A DNA stretch of 64,000 nucleotides from Novosphingopyxis baekryungensis DSM 16222 (GTDB taxonomy: Bacteria > Pseudomonadota > Alphaproteobacteria > Sphingomonadales > Sphingomonadaceae), in NCBI RefSeq assembly GCF_000420305.1, contig NZ_ATUR01000002.1, positions 1 through 64,000 of the forward strand. The letters are read 5' to 3'. Below the pieces are notes generated by a model, which did no database searches, had not been told where the DNA came from, and saw only the letters and a program-made list of their open reading frames with translations. Each line of letters starts with the position of its first letter. The first letter of the stretch is position 1. Positions 7,674 through 15,405 of the stretch are shown piece by piece. The translations under genes were made by a program, and so were the position numbers.

Positions 7674-7880
7674 ATGCCTACCGGCACCGTAAAATTCTTC
7701 AATTCCGACAAGGGCTATGGCTTCATCCAGCCCGAAGACGGCGGCGAAGACAGCTTCGTTCACATCAGCGCCGTTCAGGCTGCTGGCATGGACACCCTGC
7801 AGAAAGAGCAGCGCGTGAGCTACGAAATCGAGCAGGGCCGCAATGGCAAGAAATCTGCCGTGAACCTGCAGTCTGCCTGA
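7674..7880 (+). CDS. cspA: Cold-shock protein, CspA family
   Basis: The protein has 68 residues, one complete OB-fold cold-shock domain. RNP1 is KGYGFIQP (residues 13-20) and RNP2 is DSFVHISAV (25-33), both with the aromatic residues that stack on single-stranded nucleic acid. It works as an RNA chaperone, and CspA-type genes may be cold-, growth- or stress-induced. Which paralogue this is cannot be decided, so the symbol denotes the family. Confidence 0.95.
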   Translation: MPTGTVKFFNSDKGYGFIQPEDGGEDSFVHISAVQAAGMDTLQKEQRVSYEIEQGRNGKKSAVNLQSA

Positions 7881-7936
7881 ATCCATTCGGATTTGACGTA
7901 TGATTGATTAACCGAGGCCCGTTCGAGAGCAAAGCA

Positions 7937-8140
7937 ATGCAAAAAGAAGCGAAGTTTTTTCTCGAGCGGGCCGAGGCCGATGCTGCCCTCGCGGCTTCCA
8001 CCAGTCTGGACAATGTGCGCGACCGTGCGTTGCGCAGCGAAAAGGCCTGGCGTGCCATGGCTGACCGGGCTGAGCGGACAGCCGTGGAACGCAAGACGCG
8101 GGAAGCCGAAGCGGAAGAACGGCGCATCGCCGCCGCCTGA
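7937..8140 (+). CDS. Small charged helical protein downstream of cspA
   Basis: The protein has 67 residues from ATG 7937 (MQKEAKFFLERAEADAALAA); an earlier in-frame ATG at 7904 overlaps no ribosome site. It is almost all helix, with heptad-like Ala/Leu spacing and dense Glu/Arg pairs (RDRALRSEKAWRAMADRAERT). This is consistent with a short coiled coil. Similar small proteins follow csp genes in sphingomonads and have no assigned function. The gap to cspA is 56 bases without a terminator, so read-through from cspA is likely. Confidence 0.65.
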   Translation: MQKEAKFFLERAEADAALAASTSLDNVRDRALRSEKAWRAMADRAERTAVERKTREAEAEERRIAAA

Positions 8141-8349
8141 CACGGCGGAAGACCAGGAGTTAGACTCTGTTTTAACCGTGAGGCGTTTGGCCAGCTGGCC
8201 GGACATGTCATGCTCGTAGCGTTGCTGCGGGCATTTTTTGTGCCGAAAGCGCGCGATCAACATGCCGTCCGGAAACCACATTGTAAAATCAGCAGTTTAG
8301 CTCGAAAGCTACAGTTCAGTGACAAAATGCTTGCGCTGATGTGACATGG

Positions 8350-8367
8350 CTGTCATTCTTCTGTCAT
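8350..8367 (+). promoter_or_regulatory. Pho box (PhoB binding site)
   Basis: CTGTCATTCTTCTGTCAT is a perfect double CTGTCAT direct repeat with 4-base spacing, the consensus target of the phosphate regulator PhoB. The repeats point rightward, towards the TPR gene at 8384. The box ends only 16 bases before that start codon, closer than usual for an activating site (the -10 would fall near 8378-8383). The true start may therefore be downstream, or the site may act differently. Confidence 0.65.
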
Positions 8368-8383
8368 AAAGAAACAGGAGAAG

Positions 8384-8782
8384 ATGATGTTGCTGCCCCT
8401 ATTGCTAGCTGGCTCGATTTCCATCCTGCCGCCGACGGGCGCGGCGACGGCAAACGACAGCCTCGAAATCAATTACGATCAAGAGCAGCTTGGTTTTGCC
8501 GCCATGCAGGCTGGCGATACGATGACGGCAATCCAGCAGTTGGAACGGGCATCGGCGGAGCTTCCCGATGACCCGGGGCGCCTCATCAATCTCGGCACGG
8601 CCTACGCACGTATGGGGCGTCTTATCGATGCGCGCGCTGCCTTCAGCCGCGCCGCTGCATCCCGCACCCATTTCGATCTGATTTTGGCTGATGGCAGCGT
8701 GGTCGACAGCCGCCGGGCAGCATCCTATGCGCTACGGAAACTCGACGACCGACCAAGCCTCATGATCGCAAGCGGTAACTGA
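8384..8782 (+). CDS. Secreted TPR-repeat protein, putative Pho regulon
   Basis: The protein has 132 residues. An N-terminal hydrophobic signal (MMLLPLLLAGSISILPPTGA, probable cleavage near residue 21) is followed by two tetratricopeptide-like repeats: LGFAAMQAGDTMTAIQQLERASAELPDD and LINLGTAYARMGRLIDARAAFSRAAAS. ACAGGAGAAG gives a ribosome site for ATG 8384 (8387 is also ATG). The perfect Pho box just upstream suggests phosphate control. Binding partners are unknown. It is monocistronic. Confidence 0.8.
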   Translation: MMLLPLLLAGSISILPPTGAATANDSLEINYDQEQLGFAAMQAGDTMTAIQQLERASAELPDDPGRLINLGTAYARMGRLIDARAAFSRAAASRTHFDLILADGSVVDSRRAASYALRKLDDRPSLMIASGN

Positions 8783-8849
8783 CTGCCCTGACGATCCGTT
8801 TCTGGCGATCTGGAAAATCTGGATAAGACCAGCATGACGCGCCTGTCGA

Positions 8850-9464
8850 TCAATCCGGATCGACGGCGCGCCATTGTTTGTGCTTGATCATGATCGCGGA
8901 AAATAGCTCGGATCCGATCAGGCGCTGAAGCCAGTCCTGCACATTGGGCAGAGCCTGCCGGGCAAACCAGTCCCGATCCGTTGCCGCAAACTGCCGCACG
9001 AACGGAAAAATCGCGATGTCGGTCAGCCGTCTATGCGCGCCACCAAGATAGGCAGCGCTTTCCAGCCGTTCCTCCAGCCTCTGCAGCAAGGCCAGACCCT
9101 CGGCCCGGTGTTCTTTTGGATCGCTGTCATGGCGGGTGTCATATTTGTAGCGATCGAGATGATGTTTGAACGGGCCATCATTGGCCGCGATCAGCGTCGC
9201 ATCGTCGCCATCCAGCCACTGTTCCGGATCGTTGGAACGCAGCGCCCAGTGCATGATGCCCAGGCTTTCCTCGATTACCGTGCCATCTGAAAGAACCAGC
9301 ACCGGCACCGTCGCTTTGGGCGATGCTTCGCGCAGTTCGGGCGGTTTGTCGCGAAGCACCACTTCGCGATGTTCATAGTCCGCGCCGCTGACGCGCAGCG
9401 CCATGCGCGCGCGCATGGCATAGGGGCAGCGCCGGAAGCTGTAGAGGACAGGCCTATCCGTCAT
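8850..9464 (-). CDS. Glutathione S-transferase
   Basis: The protein has 204 residues from ATG 9464, which overlaps the end of trhO by 11 bases; a longer frame to 9668 would lie inside trhO. The N-terminal thioredoxin fold has a glutaredoxin-like CPYAMRARMAL active site at residues 13-23 and the conserved cis-Pro/ESL block (TVPVLVLSDGTVIEESLGIMHW). A helical C-terminal domain follows (LTDIAIFPFVRQFAATDRDWF). It probably conjugates or reduces with glutathione in the cytoplasm. It is the last gene of a four-gene minus-strand run. Confidence 0.92.
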   Translation of the reverse strand: MTDRPVLYSFRRCPYAMRARMALRVSGADYEHREVVLRDKPPELREASPKATVPVLVLSDGTVIEESLGIMHWALRSNDPEQWLDGDDATLIAANDGPFKHHLDRYKYDTRHDSDPKEHRAEGLALLQRLEERLESAAYLGGAHRRLTDIAIFPFVRQFAATDRDWFARQALPNVQDWLQRLIGSELFSAIMIKHKQWRAVDPD

Positions 9465-10413
9465 CACGGCCGCCCGGCTGTTTCGCGCCGACATGCGGTT
9501 CGCCGCGGGCCGCCGCCAGCGCAGCCTGCCGGTGCCGTTCCGCATAGCGCGCGCGCTGGTCATCGCTGCGGCTTTCATGGCAGGCGGGGCAGCTGACGCC
9601 GCGTTCGAACTTCGGGTCTGCGCGTTCGGCATCGCCCACCGGCATGCGGCAAGCGCGGCACAGTTCATGATCGCCCGGCGTCAGGCCGTGGCCCACGCTC
9701 ACCCGTTCATCGAACACGAAACACTGGCCATCCCAGCGGCTTTCCGCCTGCGGCACCTGCTCAAGATAGGACAGGATGCCGCCTTCCAAATGATAGACCT
9801 CGTCCAGGCCCTGCTGCTTCAGATAGGCGGTGGATTTCTCGCATCGGATGCCGCCGGTGCAGAACATGGCGATCCGGGGCGCCCGATCACCTGCGGTCAA
9901 TGCATCGCGATTATCCTCGAACCATTGCGGGAAATCGCGAAAGCTCTTGGTGCGCGGATCTATGGCCCCCCGAAAGCTGCCGATCGCCACCTCATAATCA
10001 TTGCGCGTATCGATCAGGATCGTGTCCGGATCGTCGACCAGAGCGTTCCATTCCGCGGGCGGCACATAGCGCCCCACCGCACCGACCGGATCGATATCCG
10101 GCTGTCCCATGGTCACGATCTCTTTCTTGATCCGAACCTTCATTCTGTAAAAAGGCATGGCCGCGGCGCGCGAATCCTTGGTCGACAGATCGGCGCAGCC
10201 GGGCAGCGCGCGAATATGCCGCAGCACCGTTTCGATGCCATCGTCGGTCCCGGCGATCGTCCCGTTGATCCCCTCAGGTGCCAGCAGCAGCGTGCCTTTC
10301 ACCGCGGCATCGCGGCAGCATTGCTCCAGCGCCGCACGCAAGCCGGCAAGATCGCCAAACGGCGTGAACTTGTAAAGCGCGGCAACGCGGATCGGCATAT
10401 CGTCTTGAGTCAT
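9454..10413 (-). CDS. trhO: tRNA uridine(34) hydroxylase / rhodanese-like TrhO
   Basis: The protein has 319 residues and is the YceA/TrhO type. The N-terminal acylphosphatase-like domain contains GTLLLAPEGINGTIAG, and the central rhodanese domain has the active loop CTGGIRCEKSTAYL. A C-terminal cysteine-rich zinc part follows (CRACRMP then CPACHE). TrhO family proteins hydroxylate uridine 34 of certain tRNAs. It sits 21 bases after the molybdenum oxidoreductase gene and overlaps the GST start. Confidence 0.93.
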   Translation of the reverse strand: MTQDDMPIRVAALYKFTPFGDLAGLRAALEQCCRDAAVKGTLLLAPEGINGTIAGTDDGIETVLRHIRALPGCADLSTKDSRAAAMPFYRMKVRIKKEIVTMGQPDIDPVGAVGRYVPPAEWNALVDDPDTILIDTRNDYEVAIGSFRGAIDPRTKSFRDFPQWFEDNRDALTAGDRAPRIAMFCTGGIRCEKSTAYLKQQGLDEVYHLEGGILSYLEQVPQAESRWDGQCFVFDERVSVGHGLTPGDHELCRACRMPVGDAERADPKFERGVSCPACHESRSDDQRARYAERHRQAALAAARGEPHVGAKQPGGRDDG

Positions 10414-10434
10414 GGTGGCAGTCTCGGTTCAGGT

Positions 10435-11205
10435 TCAGATGCCGGCATACCATGCATAATTGGCGACATCTTCCCAATATCCGCCCTTGCCCTGGCCAAT
10501 GTCCTCCAGACTTGCCACCGCCTCGATAGCCTGCAGATATTTGGCCTGCTTATAGCCCAACTGTGTTTCCACCCGCAGGCGCAGCGGCGCGCCATTGCGC
10601 ACGGGCAGCGGTTCCTCGTTCAGCCGATGCGCGATGATCGTTTGGGGATGGCGTGCATCGATCATGTCGATGCTCTCATAATAGGGAATGCCGCCGCCCA
10701 TCACATCAGCGCAGCGGAACACGATATAGCGCGCGTCCCGGCGGATCCCCGCCTGATCGAGCAGCATGTGCAGCGGCACGCCTGTCCAGGTGCCGATGGC
10801 GCTCCAGCCTTCCACGCAGTCATGCCTTGTGGTCTGCGTGCGCTGGGGCATCGCGCGCAGCTGATCGAGCGTCCAGCGGCCGGGGCGATCGAACAGGCCG
10901 CGCGCTTCCAGCGTCCAACCGGCAAAATCGCTGGCGATGGCGGCTTGATAGGCCGGATTGTCCGGCGCCTGCGTTCCATTGCCCCGAAAGAAGGGGGATC
11001 GTTCCGATATCGGAAATTCGCGGGCCAGGGCAGCGCGGCTGCCAAGCGACCGGTGCACCGCAAAGTTGAGATCGGTGGCCGAGCGCAGAACGCCGCGAAA
11101 CGCCTCATTTTCATTCAGCATGTCGCAGCCGGATAAGAACAGGCCCGATCCGACGGCGGCTGTCGAACCGAGCAGCTTGCGGCGGGTAATCGGCTGATCG
11201 CTCAT
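10435..11205 (-). CDS. Molybdopterin-dependent oxidoreductase (sulfite-oxidase/MsrP fold), Tat-exported
   Basis: The protein has 256 residues from ATG 11205, which overlaps the cytochrome gene stop by 4 bases. Residues 1-30 hold a Tat motif (TRRKLLG) and a possible lipobox (LSGC). The SUOX/MsrP catalytic domain follows, with the molybdenum-binding cysteine in TRHDCVEGWSAIGTWTGVPL and a later LRLRVETQLGYKQAKYL block. The electron partner is probably the cytochrome b encoded just upstream. Whether it is a true protein-methionine-sulfoxide reductase (MsrP) is uncertain, since the partner is larger than MsrQ. Confidence 0.85.
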   Translation of the reverse strand: MSDQPITRRKLLGSTAAVGSGLFLSGCDMLNENEAFRGVLRSATDLNFAVHRSLGSRAALAREFPISERSPFFRGNGTQAPDNPAYQAAIASDFAGWTLEARGLFDRPGRWTLDQLRAMPQRTQTTRHDCVEGWSAIGTWTGVPLHMLLDQAGIRRDARYIVFRCADVMGGGIPYYESIDMIDARHPQTIIAHRLNEEPLPVRNGAPLRLRVETQLGYKQAKYLQAIEAVASLEDIGQGKGGYWEDVANYAWYAGI

Positions 11206-11951
11206 GCGCGTTCCTCCACCGGTTTCCGGCCACCGCTGATCATGCCGCGGAGCTGCATAAGGGGGCGTGTCAGCAGCACGAGCGCGACGTGCACCAGAAA
11301 AAACGCGAAGAGCGACCAGGCGAAGATGAAGTGCAGCGATCGTGCGCTCTGCCGCCCGCCGAACACGTCCAGCAGCCATGTCCAGTTCGCATCCATCGCC
11401 GGAGACATGGCGATGCCGGTAAAGATCATGCCGGGGATGAGAATGAAGATGGTGAGGATATAGCTGATCTTCTGCAGCCAGTTATATCCCTTGCGGGGGG
11501 TCTCACCGACAAATTCGAAACGCGCATGGCGCGCGAGATCACGCTTGATGTTCTGCGCCGCCCATTCGCTTTTGCGGATATGCAGATCGCGCTGGACATG
11601 GCGGTTGATGAGCGAGGCGATCATGAAGGCGAGCAGGGTAAAGGCCAAAAGGCTGGCAAAGAAGAAATGCCACAGACGCGCATCGGCCAGGCTGTAATAG
11701 CCGGGGATGGTCGCCCAGTGCGGAAACCGTTCGAGCACCAGCCAGGGCTGATCATAATTGGCGCCATAGCTTCCCCAATATAACATGGGGTGGGCGTTGA
11801 AGATATTGAGGCCGCTCATGAACAGGATGGCCAGGCTGAGCACGGTCAGCCAATGCCAAAGCCGGGTGGTCCATGCATGCTTGACGCGCATGGCCGCAGG
11901 CGGGGGCTGCTGATCCGCCGAAGCGGGGGGATGGATCTCGGTTCGGCTCAT
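11202..11951 (-). CDS. Cytochrome b561-like membrane protein, partner of the Mo oxidoreductase
   Basis: The protein has 249 residues. The first helix contains TRLWHWLTVLSLAILFMSGLNIF, whose WHW histidine is a usual haem ligand. Further helices hold LWHFFFASLLAFTLLAFMIASL, KISYILTIFILIPGMIFTGIAMSP and SLHFIFAWSLFAFFLVHVALVLL, giving the paired histidines of prokaryotic cytochrome b561/hydrogenase-type cytochromes. It likely carries electrons from quinol to the exported molybdoenzyme (ATGA overlap). It is divergent from the MFS gene across 198 bases. Confidence 0.87.
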   Translation of the reverse strand: MSRTEIHPPASADQQPPPAAMRVKHAWTTRLWHWLTVLSLAILFMSGLNIFNAHPMLYWGSYGANYDQPWLVLERFPHWATIPGYYSLADARLWHFFFASLLAFTLLAFMIASLINRHVQRDLHIRKSEWAAQNIKRDLARHARFEFVGETPRKGYNWLQKISYILTIFILIPGMIFTGIAMSPAMDANWTWLLDVFGGRQSARSLHFIFAWSLFAFFLVHVALVLLTRPLMQLRGMISGGRKPVEERA

Positions 11952-12149
11952 CTATTCAGCCCTTGCTTTAGCAGGCGTGTCTGCAAGCTGCCAGCGTTGA
12001 GGTGGGGCATGTGCGACCGCCACAGCGTGCCCGCCGGCACCGCGCATGTCATACGTCGCGCGGCTTGCCTTGGACGCGATATGTCTGTTCCTTTTGCGCC
12101 AATGGCGTGGCAGACAGCTCAAAACCATAACATTTGCAGAGGAAGCGTC

Positions 12150-13448
12150 ATGGCTCTGGCCCCCGATGTATCGTCGAGTACCGATCCGCACAAAATCGAA
12201 AAGCCAGGCGAGCATATTCACGCACCGGGCCTGCAGGGTTTCGTTTTCGCGCTGTTCCTGATCTTCGGTGGCATCACGTCGCTCAACGATGTGATCATTC
12301 CCAAGCTCAAAGAGCTGTTCACGCTCAATTTCACGCAGGCCATGCTGGTGCAGTTCTGCTTTTTCACGGCGTATCTGGTGATCGGCATTCCCGGCGCGAA
12401 GCTGGTTAAGCGGATCGGCTATATGCGCGGCGCCGTGGCCGGTCTGCTCACCATGCTGGCAGGCTGCCTGCTGTTCATTCCAGCATCGCAGACCGCCACT
12501 TATGCGTTGTTCCTGTTCGCGCTGTTCGTGCTGGCAAGCGGTGTGGTGATCGTGCAGGTGGTCGCCAATCCCCTGATCTCGCTGCTTGGCCCGGCCAAGA
12601 CATCGCATAGCCGCCTGACCTTTGCGCAGGCGTTCAATTCCCTTGGCACCACCATCTTCCCCATCATCGGCGCTGCCTTGATCCTCGGCAGTCTCGCCGA
12701 TCTCAGTGCGTCCGAACTTACGGGGCCGGAGCTCAGCGCCTACCGTACGGCGGAAAGCCAGGCGATCGTCGGTGGATATCTGGCGATTGCGGTGATGCTT
12801 GCCATCGTCGCCGCCGTGGTGTGGATGTTCCGTAACAAGCTGGAGGGCGAAAAGCATGAGCCCAGCTCCGGCCTCGGCGGGCTCGATCTGCTCAAGCGCA
12901 AGCGGTTCGGTTTCGGCGCGCTATGCATCTTCCTTTATGTTGGCGCGGAAGTTTCGATCGGTTCGCTCATCGTCAGCTATCTGGAGCTGCCCGGCGTCAT
13001 GGCGCTGAGCCAGGCGAAGGCCGGTTCGATGATCGCGCTTTATTGGGGCGGGGCAATGATCGGGCGGTTCATCGGCTCGGCCGTTCTGCGGATCCTGAGC
13101 CCCGGCAAGGTTCTGGCATTCGTTGCGCTGGGCGCCATCACGCTGCTGCTGATTTCCACCAACACCACCGGCGCGGTGTCCGGATACAGCCTGCTGGCGA
13201 TCGGCCTGATGAACGCCATCATGTTCCCGACCATCTTCAGCCTGGCCTGCGAAAAACTCGGCAGCCGGGCGGCAGACGGCTCGGGCATCATCAATGTGGC
13301 GATCTTCGGCGGCGCGGTTGTTCCGCTGCTGACCGGGGTCGTCGCCGATGTGGGCGGGAGCCTGTATCTGGCGCTGATTATTCCCGCGATCTGCTACGGC
13401 ATCATCGCGTCCTTCGGATGGTATGCGCGCCGGCCTGCCGTCGCCTGA
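12150..13448 (+). CDS. FHS-family sugar:H+ symporter (MFS)
   Basis: The protein has 432 residues from ATG 12150, chosen for the GAGGAAG ribosome site; longer frames have no such site. It has twelve membrane helices. The opening FALFLIFGGITSLNDVIIPKLKELF and QFCFFTAYLVIGIPGAKLVKRIGY, plus FAQAFNSLGTTIFPIIGAALIL, are typical of the fucose/glucose/N-acetylglucosamine permease (FucP/GluP/NagP) group. It would import a monosaccharide by proton symport. The exact sugar is not readable. Confidence 0.9.
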   Translation: MALAPDVSSSTDPHKIEKPGEHIHAPGLQGFVFALFLIFGGITSLNDVIIPKLKELFTLNFTQAMLVQFCFFTAYLVIGIPGAKLVKRIGYMRGAVAGLLTMLAGCLLFIPASQTATYALFLFALFVLASGVVIVQVVANPLISLLGPAKTSHSRLTFAQAFNSLGTTIFPIIGAALILGSLADLSASELTGPELSAYRTAESQAIVGGYLAIAVMLAIVAAVVWMFRNKLEGEKHEPSSGLGGLDLLKRKRFGFGALCIFLYVGAEVSIGSLIVSYLELPGVMALSQAKAGSMIALYWGGAMIGRFIGSAVLRILSPGKVLAFVALGAITLLLISTNTTGAVSGYSLLAIGLMNAIMFPTIFSLACEKLGSRAADGSGIINVAIFGGAVVPLLTGVVADVGGSLYLALIIPAICYGIIASFGWYARRPAVA

Positions 13449-13471
13449 CCGTCATGTGCAGGCCGTCCCGG

Positions 13472-14878
13472 TCACTCGATCGGGCGGTCGTGATCCAGCA
13501 TGTCTTCTTCCTGGCTGTGCTGGCGTTCCTGCTGCACCTTTTCGCCGATCTCGTCGTCCGCCGATACATCTTCGTGGACGTCTGGGTCGGCGGGGTCTGG
13601 CAAGGTCTTCTTGTCCATGGCAGCGCTGCCATCACCGGCTGAACCGGGCTTGGTGTTGCGGGCAATCTCCAGCGGGCTGCCGCTGTCGAAACGCAGGCGA
13701 TAGATTGGCTCGGGCAGACCGAACCCCTGTTCTTCCAGCGTGATCTTCACCGCGCGGATGGCGGCGCTGCGTGCCTTGAACCAGTCCGTCTGGGTCTGAT
13801 CGATCCAGCCCAGGAACCGCAGCATGATGTTGCTGTCGCCCACTTCCTCAAGCCGTCCATTGGGGGCGGGATCGGCAAGCACGAAGGGCAGGGACTTCAG
13901 CCGGTCGATACCGGACGTGATCGCCTTGCCGGGGTCATCATCGGCATCCACGCCCAGAACGAAGTCGAAACGGCGTTCCGGATTGCGGGTGAAGTTCAGG
14001 ATTTCGGCCATGAACACGGTGTTGTTCGGGATACGTAGATGGTTGCCGTCCAGCGTCATCAATATGGTGGCGCGGCTGGTGAGACGAATGACGCGGCCTT
14101 CGCGATCCCCGATCACCACATGGTCATTGGCGCGGAATGGCTGGCGGATGGAGAGCATCAGCGAACTGACATAATTGTCGACCGTGTCCTTCACCGCGAA
14201 ACCGATGGCGAGCCCGACCACACCGGCGGAACCGAGGATCGCGCCCAGCAGCGTGGTTGCCCCCAACAGATCGAGCGCGATGATCAGGCCGATGAGGATG
14301 ACCACCAGCCGAACGGTGGTGGCGATCAGATCGGCCAGAAAGCTGTTGGGGGAAATGCGTTTCCACAACGGTTTGGCACGGGCCAGCGCGCTTCCAGCAA
14401 ACCAGAACAGGGCAATGATGACGAGCGCGATCGCCAGCAGCGGCAACAGCTGGACGATTTGCTGCACACGCGCCGTCAGCCGCTCCATCACCGGTGCCAC
14501 GCTTTGCGACACATCTCCGTTGCGCGTGATGTTGTTCTGCACCGCCACCACGCCAGTGACGCGCAGGGCAATCTGGCGGGCGCGGTCGATATCCGAAGCC
14601 TCGCTCACTGCGCCAGACAAGGTCACCACGCCGGATTCCACCGACACCCTGGTCGGCTCCAGCCCGTCCAGTTCGCTATAGATGGCGCGCAGCCTGCTGG
14701 TGATGGCCTGGTCCTGATCGGCAGATTCGCTGATCGAGATCGCGCTGCTGCTGTCGGGACTTTCAGGCTCGGATGCGGGGGCCGACGATCCGCCGCCAAG
14801 GCCGGGCAGGGCCTGCGCGCCCAGCGGCGCGGCGGCCAGACACCAAAGCAGCGCGATGGCGGTCAAGATGGTTTTCAT
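13472..14878 (-). CDS. Mechanosensitive channel (MscS) with N-terminal BON-like domain
   Basis: The protein has 468 residues from ATG 14878; upstream Mets lack a signal. A signal peptide (residues 1-21) leads to a periplasmic BON-like module (about 47-112: ITSRLRAIYSELDGLEPTRVSVESGVVTLSGAV). Three membrane helices follow, and then the MscS pore/beta domain: LGSAGVVGLAIGFAVKDTVDNYVSSLMLSIRQPF, then HVVIGDREGRVIRL and IPNNTVF. The C-terminal 60 residues are acidic and Gln/Glu-rich. MscS channels release solutes on hypo-osmotic shock, and the BON module may tether it to the envelope. Confidence 0.9.
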   Translation of the reverse strand: MKTILTAIALLWCLAAAPLGAQALPGLGGGSSAPASEPESPDSSSAISISESADQDQAITSRLRAIYSELDGLEPTRVSVESGVVTLSGAVSEASDIDRARQIALRVTGVVAVQNNITRNGDVSQSVAPVMERLTARVQQIVQLLPLLAIALVIIALFWFAGSALARAKPLWKRISPNSFLADLIATTVRLVVILIGLIIALDLLGATTLLGAILGSAGVVGLAIGFAVKDTVDNYVSSLMLSIRQPFRANDHVVIGDREGRVIRLTSRATILMTLDGNHLRIPNNTVFMAEILNFTRNPERRFDFVLGVDADDDPGKAITSGIDRLKSLPFVLADPAPNGRLEEVGDSNIMLRFLGWIDQTQTDWFKARSAAIRAVKITLEEQGFGLPEPIYRLRFDSGSPLEIARNTKPGSAGDGSAAMDKKTLPDPADPDVHEDVSADDEIGEKVQQERQHSQEEDMLDHDRPIE

Positions 14879-15060
14879 GCGTCTGCTTCCCGTGGCCGAA
14901 ACTGGCGCGCAGCCGCGATCGGCGCTGCGGGCTATCCGGCGCACGGTATCGCGCACGGATGCCGCGGGCAAATGATTGATTTAGGACGGATTGGCCGTTG
15001 CGGCAGCGGCGCAGAGGCTCGCCAGATGATGCGCCAAGGCTCCGCCCTGGCTGCCGGTGC

Positions 15061-15405
15061 TCAATCCGCTTCGGGCGCGGTCTCGGTCTCGGTTGCGGGC
15101 GCGGCACCGGGCGATGTCGCCGCGCGCAGCCGCGCTGCCATGCCTTCCAGCGTCACCAGCGCGATCCGCTCCTCGGTAGAGGCGTCAGAACGAAGCATCT
15201 CGGCTACCGCGATCTGCATCTGCGTGATGTTGTCGATCGACTGCAGGCTGGCCATGTGTCGGCGCAGCGTCTCCGGGTGGCTGCCAAGATCATAGGCCAG
15301 ATCGGCCAGGATCTGGGTCATGCGCAGCAGCTCGTCGGCCAGCGCGAGGTTCAGCGGATCGACCTGCTGGCTATCCTGCTCCTGTAAATGCGACATCATG
15401 TTCAT
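15061..15405 (-). CDS. Small hypothetical protein at the end of the chemotaxis operon
   Basis: The protein has 114 residues, mostly helical (LNLALADELLRMTQILADLAYDL, LQSIDNITQMQIAVAEML), with an Ala/Pro/Thr/Glu-rich tail. The start overlaps the stop of the cheB-like gene by 4 bases, so it is the last member of the che operon. I recognise no named family. Its size and helix content would suit a binding partner or a phosphatase-like accessory, but nothing in the sequence shows this. Confidence 0.7.
   Translation of the reverse strand: MNMMSHLQEQDSQQVDPLNLALADELLRMTQILADLAYDLGSHPETLRRHMASLQSIDNITQMQIAVAEMLRSDASTEERIALVTLEGMAARLRAATSPGAAPATETETAPEAD

Noticed and set aside
9493-11136. A 547-codon plus-strand frame
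   Set aside because: It is antisense to trhO and the Mo oxidoreductase, both clear; its own product has no recognisable domain.
10435-11951. Assignment as msrP-msrQ
   Set aside because: The membrane partner is larger and more like cytochrome b561 than MsrQ, so the symbols were withheld.
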